The notes under the pieces were generated by a model. The model saw nothing but the letters and a program-made list of their open reading frames with translations. It searched no databases and was not told the origin of the DNA. Of a stretch of DNA of 64,000 nt, positions 34,459 through 45,006 are shown piece after piece. The first letter of the stretch is position 1. Each line of letters starts with the position of its first letter. A program made the position numbers and the translations under genes. Origin of the DNA: Tricholoma matsutake (taxonomy: Eukaryota; Basidiomycota; Agaricomycetes; Agaricales; Tricholomataceae); NCBI GenBank assembly GCA_026075535.2, contig AP026545.1:8432001-8496000 (forward strand), in the 5' to 3' direction.

Positions 34459-35603
34459 TGTGGATGGGTCAGTTGGCCTACTTGCCAACTTACCCATTCA
34501 CGGGAATTTGGCACAGCTTCACCATTACGCACCAGAACCAATGTGCTATCTTTACTATCCACTTCAGATGTATCGTCTCCTTCCCTCACGCGGCGCGCCA
34601 ACAACATTTTTCTTCATGCATCTTTGCATCCTCGGCTCTCGCGCCGACAGCATCACTGCCTTTGAGATGGCATGGCTTCTCTCATCCTTATTTGTTTTAT
34701 TTATCACCTTTCTTGGCAACCAACCATCCGGCATTCGATCCGACATTGCGGACTATTGGCTAGTCAAAACCCAAATCGACGAGCGGATTGGCTAGACGAT
34801 AGGGTCGAGGGACACTGATCGAGCATTCTCTGCGCTTGCTGGGGCACAGGCGACGTACGTCAATAGAGAACCTTGACAGTGGTCCATTCCCCAAGCAATA
34901 CCTAGCCTGTGAAGCCCCGAGAGGAGGACTCGACGACACCTCATAGAAATCATCTGCCTCGCAAACACCACACGTATCTTGAAGAACTATCACAGCGATG
35001 ATCTGGCTTCCTTTTTAGTGTATCTTTCTTGTTGATTGGACCTGTCAGCGCAAGAGTACACGCGCAATTAGGAGTTTCATTAGCTTTACTACAATTTGTA
35101 TATAGGTGTCCTCCCACCTTTCGAATGGAGCACCCTGTTTTACTCACAATTCATGGTCATCACTAAGTTTTCCCTCAAGTCTCGAAGTCTCTCAAGTTCT
35201 CTGCACACCAAGGTGTAGAAGTCCAAAGATAAGTTCTCAAGTTCTCAGTTTCTTAAGTCAAGGCCTCTCTGTTACATTCTCTGAAGATTTCCTATTACAA
35301 ATTTCCATCCAAGTTTCCAGATCGATTGACTGATTATTCTGTTCGATGTGCTCATTTCGATGCATCCTCATAAAGTCAATGGGTCACGCGATTTTGTTGA
35401 TCGCATTCTCGCCCGTTTATCCTCCACGCATCTTTCTACTCATTTTACGCTTGTGCATTATTGCACAACTTTTCAACACTCGACGAGCGTCAAGCTCATT
35501 TGATCCGTCTTTCTCCTTCAACCCTCCATTCAAGCTTACCTTTGTCTTCTGTGACGTGACACTCCAGTCAACAGATCTCGAATACACCCAACCCACTGCC
35601 TCA
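34459..35603 (+). repeat. LTR of family B, plus orientation
   Basis: About 1145 bp, nearly identical in reverse complement to 40133-41267. Shared edges are TGTGGA(T/C)GGGTCAGTTGG and CACTGCCTCA. It lies directly after the integrase frame, where a 3' LTR belongs. Its CA terminus abuts the interrupted RNase H of the minus-strand copy at 35604. An upstream GATGGGGGCATC might be part of the polypurine region. Confidence 0.88.
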
Positions 35604-37291
35604 AAGGTTGGATGTTTTTCTTCCTTTACATTTTGATAGACAACCCAGCCAGCACCATTGGAACAGGAGTCCACAGCGACTATAACCAGACCATTGTCGG
35701 CATTCCTAGGTTGGGGAGTGATTAGTTTTGCCAAGTCATAATTGAGATGCACCAGAACTGGGGCGTTTGACACCAACCCCTTCATTTTGTTGAAGGCATT
35801 GCGAGCAGAGTCGTCAAAATAAAAGTCTTTATTGCTTAATCTGGTAAGAAGCATTAGTGGTTTCGCGATAAGGGAAAAGTTCTTTATCCATTTCCGTCCG
35901 ACCCCAGCTGTCCTGAGGAAACCATGGACTTCGGTCAGGTTGCGAGGCTCAGGCCAGTTGAGAATTTTTGATACTAAACCATGCGCCAAGTGCCATCCAT
36001 CCCTTGATACGATCGTTCCTACTACGCCCAGCCTTGGAGTTGCCAAAAGATTTTTCCAACCGGATGCTGTTATGCCTGCTGTAATGAATCTGGTCAGAAT
36101 GTGGTCCACGACAGTGGCATACTTGTAGATGAAAATCCTGATACCCTTCGAAATTTCCTTGTTGTCGTACACCGAGGTTCCCCCCGCGAATGTTACATTG
36201 TCCACAAACACATCACTATTCTCGGGGATTTCTTCTTGTAGTGTATGTCTTGTGCACCGTTGGAATTTGGGCAAGGAATTTGTAGCGCCTTGAGGTAATA
36301 CTGTTAGTCAATGAGGGCCAATGATCGAGTTGAAAGTTGTAAGCGGGCATGACCCGATAGCTAAGACTTGTCCATCGTAACCTGAGAATAAGTCAGCCAA
36401 ACCATAAATTACTCTACCAACAAGGCCTTCTGCAAAGTCATCAGCTCGTGGCGGTAATGCTGAGTCGCGTACTGTGATTTTGTTAAGCTCTTGCATGTCG
36501 TGGACTATGCATAGCCCATTTTTCTTCTGTACTGTAAAAATCCTGGAGCGGTACGATGCCGTTGAATATTCATACTTGCCAGCCGACTTTTGATCGAGGA
36601 GCATCTGCCGAACTGTATCCTCGATGGATTTTGGAAAACGGATAGGTGCTTGGACCCATGGTGTGTGTTCTATGACAGGAATTTCGTAGTCAGGGAAGAA
36701 TTCTTGAGAGAACGTACCTCTTTTCATGTTGTTGAATGCAAAAGCCATGTCACGGGTTCTAATAACGAAAACCAATAAGTCTATTTCGTGGTCTGAGAGG
36801 AAGCCTTTGGGGATTGTTGCCAGCATGTGGTCCAAGCGTTCTTGAGTCAAACATGACGTTGGTTCAAAATCTGCAAGAAAGGGGGGGTCAAGAGGCAGAG
36901 GAGCGAGCTCTGGAATTACTATGGGCTCAAAAACTTGACCAGCGGGGTCCGGCATATAAGTTGGTACCGGCTGTACTTTGCGATCAATGGGTTTGTACCA
37001 TTTCGCCGCATTCGTTCTCCAAGATCAGTCTTCAGTCAAAGCTCAAAGAGTCCAAGATGTGTCCAAAGGGATTGAAAAAGCAGGGGCTACGTAGCAAAAA
37101 CTTCTAAGAAGAGAATCATAAGCTTCGGGTGGAAAGAGAGAGGAGACTGAGCTGAGATCTTTGTCATCAAATTCTCCCACTAAACATTGCATAGACTGTC
37201 CAACGTATGGTACAGGCACGTCCTGAAACTTGTCAGGCCTGAACTGCACGCCCAACCTCAGTTTTCTGAGTCCAAAATTTCTTCTATCCAA
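35604..37291 (-). pseudogene. RT of family B with mutated catalytic box
   Basis: Frames 37291-37043, 36955-36308 and 36274-35604 cover the protease-RT linker (EPTSCLTQERLDHMLATIP), fingers/palm (PVIEHTPWVQAPIRFP, YRSRIFTVQKKNGLCIVHD, PLTTFNSIIGP) and connection (FLRTAGVGRKWIKNFSLIAKPL). RNase H starts (IVAVDSCSNGAGWVVYQNV) and is cut after KHP at the LTR. The catalytic YxDD box reads VFVDNVTF: the second Asp is Asn, which would abolish polymerase activity. The frame apparent beyond 35604 runs into LTR sequence and is not coding. Confidence 0.85.
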
Positions 37292-39738
37292 GAACGTTGT
37301 CCCTGGAAGGTCAGTTTGTCAGTGTTTCGTGGAGCGTTAGCTGCTACAAGTTGAATCACAATAGTGGGTGGGTTTCCCCATTCCCTGTTTCCTTCCTTCC
37401 AGATGCACATCTCTACAATCCCTGTTCGTGAGTACATCAGCGACACTGAATACCATTGGAGCCAGGGCTGTCCGAGTATCACGTCCTGTTTGCCTGTTCC
37501 TTCCTTGCTGATGAAGAAGTGGTGGTCGAAATGGTGGCCACCACAGACTAATGGAACGTCACGACAACATCCTACGAGAGGAACTGCACCGCCATTGATA
37601 CCCTTGAGAGACCAGCGCGCTCCGTCGACATCAAGTGCTAAGTTCATTTGCTGATACAACTCGTCCAAAATTAAGTTGAGTTCCGAGCCAGTGTCAACCA
37701 TGAAAACGACATGTTGGTCAGCCATTTTACCTTCGAACCAGCCTGTAGTCATGGCAAAGAGTGGGTTGGTGTGGATCTTGACAGCCGAGGAGTACTGGAG
37801 GAGCACATCGTTTACGTCTTCCATATCTTTGTCATAGGACAGGAGGAGCTCCGAGTTGGAAAATGGGTCTATGTTCCCCTCTTGCATGTCATCTTCGGCC
37901 ATGGTGGAGTCTGTAGGTGCCGGATCATTGAGAGTTGTGGCCACCACCAGTTTTGATGTATATTCACGTCGGGTTTTTGTAAGACCTGCAAATCGCTTCT
38001 GAAGCTTGGGGGATATTCCTAAGATTTCTTTCAGCAGTAAAGTGATCATGGTATCAAGAATTTTCCGTTGGACGGCATCACCGTCAATCATTTCTTGAAT
38101 TGTCGAAGTAAAATGGTACCCATTGTTAGGCTTCGGAGGTTCCGTTTCATTTCTTCCTGTTGGTTGACCTGTCGGGTTAGGCTTTGGAATGTTTTTATGT
38201 TGTCGCCAAGTCTCTTCCATATTTGCAGGATGTGGTTGAGGATTCGCTGTAGTGTTGACAGTTTGGGGGTGCATGGGAGGCACTTGTTGTTGGGGCGTCG
38301 GTACCTGAGGCTTTGGTGCTCCGGTCGTTGGCGCCTTATTGTCTCTATCTGTTCCCCGGTCAGTTGAATTACCTTTCTTCCTGTCTTTAGTTTGGGAGCA
38401 CGTAGTTGCATATGAGGCCAAACCATAGGTATCACTGTCCAGGATGTCCCACCCATATGACTGCAGACCCGCTATCGCGGCCATGTGGGGAGGTGGGTCA
38501 TGTCCCTCCTGGCCTTTACCTTTTAAATTTAGCGACAAAGAAGCTTGAACTGGCTTTTCATCCCGTAAAGCTTTGGCCACTCCACCTCCTGGCACACCGT
38601 GCGGTAGGGAACCTCCATTCGCTCGCACGAGATGACCATCTGGGGTAAACATAACCAGGCCCTCATCCATCAGTAGTCGAACCTCTGGGCAGTTGTAGAT
38701 CCCGAGTCTGTGCGCGTTAGGTTTATCACAAATGAAACACCTTCGTTCCTGCGTAGCTATGTTGGTGTTCATTCCCCTCAACGCTGCCAGTTCCCAGAGG
38801 ATGTTGAACTGCCCTTGTTGAAGCTCTTGGATTTGTCGTGATTGACCAAGCTGTAACTCTTGCATTTGTTTTGCTAGGATCTCGATGCTTGAAGTGGTCG
38901 AGGTATCGACTACTGGGATGGCAGGAACTTTTTTAGTGCTGAATCTCACCTTTTTCTTCATTTTCCGACCGGATTTTGTCCTTGGTTTGTTGTCCGAATT
39001 GTCTGAGTCAGAACCGCCTGAACCATCTGAGTCATCAGAGTCTCCGCTACTAGAATCTGTAGAAGAATCAGTACTATACTTCCCACCTCCTATATCATCT
39101 TCATTGAATTCTTTTTGTAGGAGTACTAGGATGTCATCTCTAGCTGCCGGGGACTGTATCTTTGTTTTGTCTGCTGGTAACCTACACCGCATCGCTTTTT
39201 GCTGAGCTGTTGGTAGTCCCCTGAAAAATAAGATGTTAGCGTCACTTTCAGTGAGTTGGTTGTTAGAAATGAGGTGCATAGCCTGTGCGTTGAAGTCTCT
39301 ATAATAATGGTCAGCATGCTGGACCCGAGAGAAGGCCTTGCATTTTGCATGTCGCTTGACCCATCTTTGAAGTTTGTCCTGTGAGATGCGAGGCTTATGG
39401 TTGTCCGACCTGTAGAGTTTGACCAAGTAAGTTTGGGTCGCTGCCCAGTCTTGTTGAGCCCAGTGGGCTGCTGATTCTATTGTGTATCGGACGTGATGGT
39501 TGCAGTAACGTAGAACGTAAGCTGGTAATTCTGTTAGTGGGACCTCTGCAGTGTCAGCGAGTACTTCAAGAGAATCTAGAAAGTCGTTGATGCGTCTTCC
39601 TTTGAAGTAAGGGGTGTTTGGGGAGCCGGGTGTCGGCATGGGCATACGAATTCGGGGGGCGGCATTGACTGGTTGAACCACGGGTCCTGGTGCTGCTGGA
39701 GCCAGTTGGGCCATTCCTTGTCTTGTTTTGCTTCTCAT
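37258..39738 (-). CDS. Gag-protease polyprotein, intact 826-aa ORF
   Basis: A single open frame from ATG (39738-39736). The N-terminal third is a Gag capsid-like region (YFKGRRINDFLDSLEVLADT ... YVLRYCNHHVRYTIESAAHW). A Ser/Asp-rich acidic stretch follows at about residues 225-260, then a Lys/Arg-rich segment and a CCHC-like knuckle CFICDKPNAHRLGIYNC at about 340-356. After a polar Pro/Thr/Gln-rich linker the C-terminus contains an aspartic protease with an intact box, VVFMVDTGSELNLI, near 37700. It is the only full-length retroelement ORF in the window. Neighbouring RT is defective, so the intact frame probably reflects youth, but retained Gag function cannot be excluded. Confidence 0.85.
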   Translation of the reverse strand: MRSKTRQGMAQLAPAAPGPVVQPVNAAPRIRMPMPTPGSPNTPYFKGRRINDFLDSLEVLADTAEVPLTELPAYVLRYCNHHVRYTIESAAHWAQQDWAATQTYLVKLYRSDNHKPRISQDKLQRWVKRHAKCKAFSRVQHADHYYRDFNAQAMHLISNNQLTESDANILFFRGLPTAQQKAMRCRLPADKTKIQSPAARDDILVLLQKEFNEDDIGGGKYSTDSSTDSSSGDSDDSDGSGGSDSDNSDNKPRTKSGRKMKKKVRFSTKKVPAIPVVDTSTTSSIEILAKQMQELQLGQSRQIQELQQGQFNILWELAALRGMNTNIATQERRCFICDKPNAHRLGIYNCPEVRLLMDEGLVMFTPDGHLVRANGGSLPHGVPGGGVAKALRDEKPVQASLSLNLKGKGQEGHDPPPHMAAIAGLQSYGWDILDSDTYGLASYATTCSQTKDRKKGNSTDRGTDRDNKAPTTGAPKPQVPTPQQQVPPMHPQTVNTTANPQPHPANMEETWRQHKNIPKPNPTGQPTGRNETEPPKPNNGYHFTSTIQEMIDGDAVQRKILDTMITLLLKEILGISPKLQKRFAGLTKTRREYTSKLVVATTLNDPAPTDSTMAEDDMQEGNIDPFSNSELLLSYDKDMEDVNDVLLQYSSAVKIHTNPLFAMTTGWFEGKMADQHVVFMVDTGSELNLILDELYQQMNLALDVDGARWSLKGINGGAVPLVGCCRDVPLVCGGHHFDHHFFISKEGTGKQDVILGQPWLQWYSVSLMYSRTGIVEMCIWKEGNREWGNPPTIVIQLVAANAPRNTDKLTFQGQRSWIEEILDSEN

Positions 39739-40132
39739 TGTGAGAGGTTTTGGATGAGTGGGTCTGCGTGACAGCTTGGAGTAGGTTGCGTGGTTGCTGG
39801 AGTTCTCGAGGAGGTTTTCAAATGGAAGTTTCTTTGTTCACACACACAGTCGACTCCTGGTCTAACTGTGAGAGGGACAGACTCTGTCGCACTCTATGGA
39901 TCCATGGCTTTCGTAAGGGCCAATGTCTGAAGTTTGACGGACACGTTTGGATGCGCTGGTCGAGGTTTTGACGCGTATCGATTGTCGCAATTGTATAATG
40001 ATCGAAAAGTGATCGATAGATTCTGTAACCTACAAGTGAGCGTCGGTACAGAATGGTAAGCTTACCGAGTTTTTAGGGCTGTGACCAAAAACGGATCTCC
40101 TATAAAAGAATCCCCCTGTCTTGGTCACCAGT
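39739..40132. other. 5' leader of family B element
   Basis: Between the LTR and Gag. On the minus strand it starts with TGGTGACCAAGACAGGGGG, the primer-binding-site candidate. No ORF of note. Confidence 0.6.
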
Positions 40133-41267
40133 TGAGGCAGTGGGTTGGGTCTATTCAAGATCCATCGACTGGAGTGTCGCATCACAGAAGACAAAGGTAA
40201 GCTTGAGCGGAGGGTTGAAGGAGAAAGACAGATCAAATGAGCTTGACACTCATCGAGTGTCAACAAGTTGTGCAATAACGCACGAGCGTAAAATGAGTAG
40301 AAAGATGCGTGGAGGATAAATGGGCGAGAACGCAATCAATGAAATCATGTGATGCATTGACTTTATGAGGATGAGCACGTCGAACAGAATAATCAGTCAA
40401 TCGATCTGGAAACTTGGATGGAAATTTGTAATAGGAAATCTTCAGATAATGTAACAGAGAGGCCTTGACTTAAGAAACTGAGAACTTGAGAACTTATCTT
40501 TGGACTTCTACACCTTGGTGTGCAGAGAACTTGAGAGACTTCAAGACTTGAGGGAAAACTTAGTGATGACCATGAATTGTGAGTAAAACAGGGTGCTTCA
40601 TTCGAAAGGTGGGAGGACACCTATATACAAATTGTAGTAAAGCTAATGAAACTCCTAATTGCGTGCGTACTCTTGCGCTGACAGGTCCAATCAACAAGAA
40701 AGATACACTAAAAAGGAAGCCGGATCGTCGCTGTGATAGTTCTTCAAGATACGTGTGGTGTTTGCGAGGCAGATGATTTCTATGAGGTGTCGTCGAGTCC
40801 TCCTCTCGGGGCTTCACAGGCTAGGTATTGCTTGGGGAATGGACCACTGTCAAGGTTCTCTATTGACGTACGTCGCCTGTGCCCCAGCAAGTGCAGAGAA
40901 TGCTCGATCAGTGTCCCTCGACCCTATCATCTAGCCGATCCGCTTGTTGATTTGGGTTTTGACTAGCCAATAGTCCGCAATGTCAGATCAAATGCCAGAT
41001 GGTTGGTTGCCAAGAAAGGTGATAAATAAAACAAATAAGGACGAGAGAAGCCATGCCATCTCAAAGGCAGTGATGCTGTTGGCGCGAGAGCTGAGGATGC
41101 AAAGATGCATGAAGAAAAATGTTGTTGGCACGCCACGTGAGGGAAGGAGACAATGCGTCTGAAGTGGATAATAAAGATAGCGCATTGGTTCTGGTGCGTA
41201 ATGGTGAAGCTGTGCCAAATTCCCATGAACAGGTAAGTTGGCGAGTAGCCCAACTGACCCGTCCACA
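40133..41267 (-). repeat. 5' LTR of family B, minus orientation
   Basis: About 1135 bp, the inverted partner of 34459-35603 and only a few percent diverged by eye. Its outer end (GTCCACA on plus) abuts a 17-bp minisatellite directly. Confidence 0.88.
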
Positions 41268-41930
41268 ATGGAATGGACCAACCTACGGAACGGACCAACC
41301 CATGGAATGGACCAACCCACAGAATGGAGCAACCCACAGAACGGAGCAACCTACGGAACAGATCAACCTACGGAACGGACCAACCTACAGAAATGGACCA
41401 ACCTACGGAACGGACCAACCAACCTATGGAACAGACCAACCTATGGAATGGACCAACCTATGGAACAGACCAACTTACAAAGTACCAAAGTTATCGAACT
41501 GACCCAAGTACAGACAGATGGTAATATGGAACAGATGATTATGGAATAGAGCAGATGACAATACAGAACAGACAAAATTATGGAACAGATGACAATAACC
41601 AAAGTATGGAACAGATGACAATAACCAAAGTATGGAACAGATGACTGTGGAATGGAACAGGTAAACAGTGTGCAACAGAACACCAACCTACGGAACAGAC
41701 CAACCTATGGAACAGACCAACCTATGGAACAGACCAACCTACAGAACAGACCAACCTACAGAACAGACCAACCTACAGAACAGACCAACCTACAGAACAG
41801 ACCAACCTACAGAACAGATCAACCTATGGAAGGGACCATCCTACGGAACAGATCAACCTACAGAATGGAACAAAGTATGAAACAGAACAAAGTATGGAAC
41901 AGACTAAATTATTTAATCAACCAAAGTACC
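41268..41930 (+). repeat. 17-bp minisatellite
   Basis: Units of GGAACAGACCAACCTAC with variants (GGAACGG, TGGAATGG, GATCAACC). The array is very regular at 41690-41830 and degenerate at 41480-41660. The three-frame translations are repetitive (NRPTYGTDQPMEQTNL-like), which produces long but meaningless ORFs on both strands. Confidence 0.85.
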
Positions 41931-42179
41931 AAACTGACCAAAGTACAGACATCTTTGGGAACATCTGAAAGGTCTGGAGGATTTCCAGATGCTACTGAGG
42001 ATTTAGCCGCCAGTCCTTCAGGGGAGAATGTCATCTGAAAGGCAACAGCCCCAGGAAGTTTGCTTGCACACATGTAAGTGGCAGCATTGATGAAGGAGAT
42101 CTCAGGAGGTATAAGTTTTGAGGGTTTAGTGATTACAGGATTTTCACGGGTTTACACTGGAAGGTTCAGAAGTGAAGGT

Positions 42180-43030
42180 GACTCACACAAGATAGGAGAG
42201 TCAGAAGATGCCAAGGGGGCAGGACCTCTTTGAGCTGCAGAATGGAAATTTATTTGGCCTGAAGATCAGTCAATCAACAGATTGTATTGCTTCAACCAGT
42301 TATGACCAAGTACTGCAGAACAGGAAGAGTCCAGCGAGGTTACATAAAATGTCAGATTGAACACTTCACCAGACAGAAAAGCGACTGGGAGTTCCACGAC
42401 TTGAGTTATGGTGGAGTTATAAGTTCCATCAAATAGTCGGAGTCCAATCAGTGGAATGGTTTTGGTACTAAGTTGGTTGTGATGAATCTAGGAAACAATG
42501 CAAGGAACCTGAGTCGATAAGAGTTCGGATTTTCAAGGAATGTTTAGAAAGGGATAGCAGGATGGTAAGGTATTCGGGATCAGAAAGAGCGGACACATTG
42601 AGACAGATGTAAGCAGCCAGCTGGGAAAGGTCAATGCAACCCTCAACCCCAATGGCATGTTCCCAAGGGTTGTGGACTATTTTTTTGGGTCCACAGAGTC
42701 CAGCTTGGACTCGGTGACTGCTGCAGCACGAGCTTTGGCAGCTTTGGACTTTGGACAATTTCTGGCTCCATGTCCTTTCTTGCCGCAGTAGAGCCAAAGT
42801 CCTTCTTTCATGTGGCGTTCCCACTCATCTCTGGTTAGTTTACTGTCTTTCCCCAACTTGTCAGAAATAGAGTTTTTTGGCTTGTCCCTCTGGAAGTTGT
42901 TCTTTGACCCAGAGGAGCTGCCAGACAAGGATTGGCTTGTGTGGTTGGTACTGGATGAGGGCTGGGGTTTGGACTGAGTTCTGGAGTTGGAATTGGAGCT
43001 AGGAGAAGCTTTGGATTCCTTTCTCCTGGG
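42180..43030 (-). pseudogene. Gag/protease fragment of a chromovirus
   Basis: On the minus strand a nucleocapsid segment with a degenerate knuckle (LYCGKKGHGARNCPKSKAAK, about 42730-42790) follows RLTRDEWERHMKEG-like sequence. It leads through LSKHSLKIRTLIDSGSLHCF at about 42480-42540, a protease D-S-G box, and on with VLGHNWLKQYN-like sequence around 42290. Frames are interrupted. Isolated fragment without LTRs. Confidence 0.72.
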
Positions 43031-43034
43031 GTTT

Positions 43035-43225
43035 GCAAAGTTGCCAGTCCAGTCCCAGTCCAGTGGAGTCCGGTTGGAGTCTGGTTGGAGTCCAGTTGGA
43101 TTCCAGTTGGATTCCGCTCAAAAAGTGTGTAAGAAAAGGAATCAGACCCAGATCCCTGTCGGTTGCTTATGTAATCATAACACACAATATAACCATTACA
43201 CCACAGTACCTTGTTTAAGGTATCA
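43035..43225 (-). repeat. tRNA-related SINE-like repeat, copy 2
   Basis: Minus strand: A-box-like GGTGTAATGGT (43202-43192) and, 42 nt on, a B-box-like GGTCTGATTCC (43148-43138), then a body of CCAACTGGACTCC/CCAACTGGAATCC repeats. Same order and near-same spacing as copy 1 at 28070-28434. Confidence 0.55.
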
Positions 43226-43660
43226 TCTACTTGTGCTAGGTACTGTGTGCAGCTGTGTATGACAAAGCATATAGCTGTGTCATCAAATGTGCCAGCTCAT
43301 CACTCACCACCACCACCACCACCATCGACGGCCACCTCCCTCCCTCCTCTCTCTACCACCACCACTGCGTGGACACCCACCGCCACCACTCCCATGCCCA
43401 ATCCGCCATCACCACCACCCGCAAACGAGCCCAATGGATGGAACGTGGGCCCAAACGATGCAGATCACGTCGTTTGGGCCCTACATAAGTTTTTTTTTCA
43501 TTTGCTTTTTGTTTTTATAAACTAACCAACCTGTTTTTTTTAGCTTTCTAGGTTATAATCTACTGGCAATGATGCCACCACTCACAAACAAGCCAACACG
43601 GGCCCAAACGACATGATTTGCATTGTTTGGGCCTTACATAAGTTTTTTTTGCTCATCTGC
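43226..43660 (+). repeat. CACCAC-rich repeat with two hairpins and T-runs, copy 2
   Basis: Homologous to 28437-28760. The first hairpin is GGGCCCAAACGA...TCGTTTGGGCCC (43447-43482), followed by TACATAAG and a T9 run. A second hairpin of the same family (43600-43633, GGGCCCAAACGAC...GTTTGGGCC) is followed by TTACATAAGTTTTTTTT, suggesting a tandem duplication of the terminal part. Confidence 0.7.
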
Positions 43661-43960
43661 CCCAGATTGGTCTCTAGATGACAGCGGATTTCTCCGCCAC
43701 TTCGACCAGATTTATGTCCCAGATGTCATGGACCTCTGTCTTAAAGTCTTACAATACAAGCACAACCACATCCTGTCAGGTCACTACAGGCAAAACAAGA
43801 CCCTTCAGCTTATCCAACAGGAATATGTTTGGCCCAATCTCCGCACCTTTGTGAAGCAACTTCCGGTCCTGGTGATGATGCTCAACCCAGAAACTCTACC
43901 AAAACCAACTAAACTGGTCTTAGGAGATATAACACAAGTCAGAGTAAGGTTGCGAGGTAG
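43661..43960 (+). pseudogene. Chromovirus integrase zinc-binding fragment
   Basis: FLRHFDQIYVPDVMDLCLKV, then HNHILSGHYRQNKTLQLIQQ and EYVWPNLRTFVK is the HH half of the integrase HHCC domain. The CC half is absent: after position about 43870 the sequence switches to MLNPETLPKPTK. No LTR is attached. Confidence 0.75.
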
Positions 43961-43979
43961 TACTGAATATCACTGTGCT

Positions 43980-44849
43980 ATCCACAGGCTGGTAAATGTA
44001 CTGTGAAACATTGCGAAGCAGTATTAGGCGGTGCGAAGTTCTGTGAAGCAGTATTAGGCAGTGTGAAGTTCTGCGAAGCAGTATTAGGCAGTGCGAAGTT
44101 CTGCGAAACCGTCCAAAGTAGCACGAAACACTACAAAGTGTTCTGAAATGATACAAAAGAGTTTAGCAGTGATGCGAAGGAGTTCGAGAATCTTCGAAAT
44201 GGTTTTAATGAGTTCGGGAGATGGTGACAATAATTGAAGGTGAGGTAAAAGATGATGACATGTTTGCAGAATACTTGAGCGAGTTCGGACTAAGACTGAG
44301 CTAAGACTCAAGAGGTAAACCCTTAAGTCAGACAATATGCGATGTGGGAAGATGATTTCCTGCATCTGTCGACAGTAAATACACCAAACTATATATGCTT
44401 TAGAGAGATAGTACTAAAAAGGTAAAAGGCCATGAGGCAAAACATGTGGTAAACATCAGGCAGTGAAAAAGGTGTCAAAATCACAAAGTAAATGAGAAAA
44501 TGATAAGAAAGAAATGTGCAATATACATGATATATCAAATCTCCTTGTCTTGTGGTTCCAATAAATCATGAATACATCAAAAAGTGCCTTGATGCACACT
44601 AAGTTGCTAGCCATTGTATCTCCTCATGTTTGTGGTGGTGGGAATGCAATGCATTAGTGTGTGTAATGGTGGGAGTGTGTGTTCAAGGTGCGGTATGATA
44701 GGAATACGGCGGCCAAAGTCGAAGTGTCATTTCATTGTTTCATGCATTTGTAGGCATTCATAAGCATTCGCAAAATTGTAGGACTTTGGGAAGAAGGTGT
44801 CCAAGTGTGATTTCTTGTTTTCAGAGCTCAGCTGCCAAAGTGGACCTAT
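43980..44849 (-). repeat. 3' LTR-like sequence of element N, minus strand
   Basis: Lies immediately downstream (minus strand) of the polypurine tract at 44850-44871. Parts resemble the family M LTR: a GATTTC(C/T)TG...TATATG block and CATGAGGCAAAACATGTG near 44350-44470. The distal part (43990-44110) is a tandem array of GCGAAGCAGTATTAGGCAGT units. The terminal edge is not defined. Confidence 0.6.
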
Positions 44850-44871
44850 CATCCTCCCCCTTACTGAAATC
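44850..44871 (-). promoter_or_regulatory. Polypurine tract of element N
   Basis: Minus strand reads ...TTTCAGTAAGGGGGAGGATG and is followed by LTR-like sequence. Purine-rich tracts here prime plus-strand DNA synthesis. The same 22 nt occurs inside the pol of element M at 50272-50293. Confidence 0.65.
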
Positions 44872-44932
44872 CTGACTGTCCCAGTCAGCTGATCGGAGTC
44901 ACATGCCAAATCTGTGATTGAGTTGAAACCCC

Positions 44933-44938
44933 TATAAA
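44933..44938 (+). promoter_or_regulatory. TATA box of the antisense gene
   Basis: TATAAA, 69 nt before the ATG at 45007, followed by a CT-rich leader (CTCTTTTTCTCTCATC). A plus-strand promoter lying between the polypurine tract and the ORF. Confidence 0.6.
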
Positions 44939-45006
44939 GGTAACTCAAAAACCTCACTCTTTTTCTCTCATCTTCGAGTTGAACTCGTCTCTTACATCCT
45001 CTGATC

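Larger units (their letters stand above)
35604..41267 (-). mobile_element. Ty3/gypsy family B, 5' LTR-Gag-PR-RT half, minus strand
   Basis: On the minus strand: 5' LTR (41267-40133), a leader with a TGG-starting primer-binding-site candidate TGGTGACCAA (40130-40121), Gag-protease ORF (39738-37258), RT (37291-35604). RNase H, integrase and 3' LTR do not continue leftward on this strand; the matching integrase-LTR half lies head-on at 32632-35603 on the plus strand. The sequence keeps more CpG than the other elements and long open frames, so it is probably younger. Confidence 0.87.

Noticed and set aside
35417..35603. C-terminal extension of the minus-strand RT/RNase H frame
   Set aside because: The frame runs by chance into the opposite-facing LTR; homology to RNase H stops at the LTR border.
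41119..42038. Plus-strand ORFs rich in NRPTYGTDQP repeats
   Set aside because: They are translations of the 17-bp minisatellite and the adjoining LTR.
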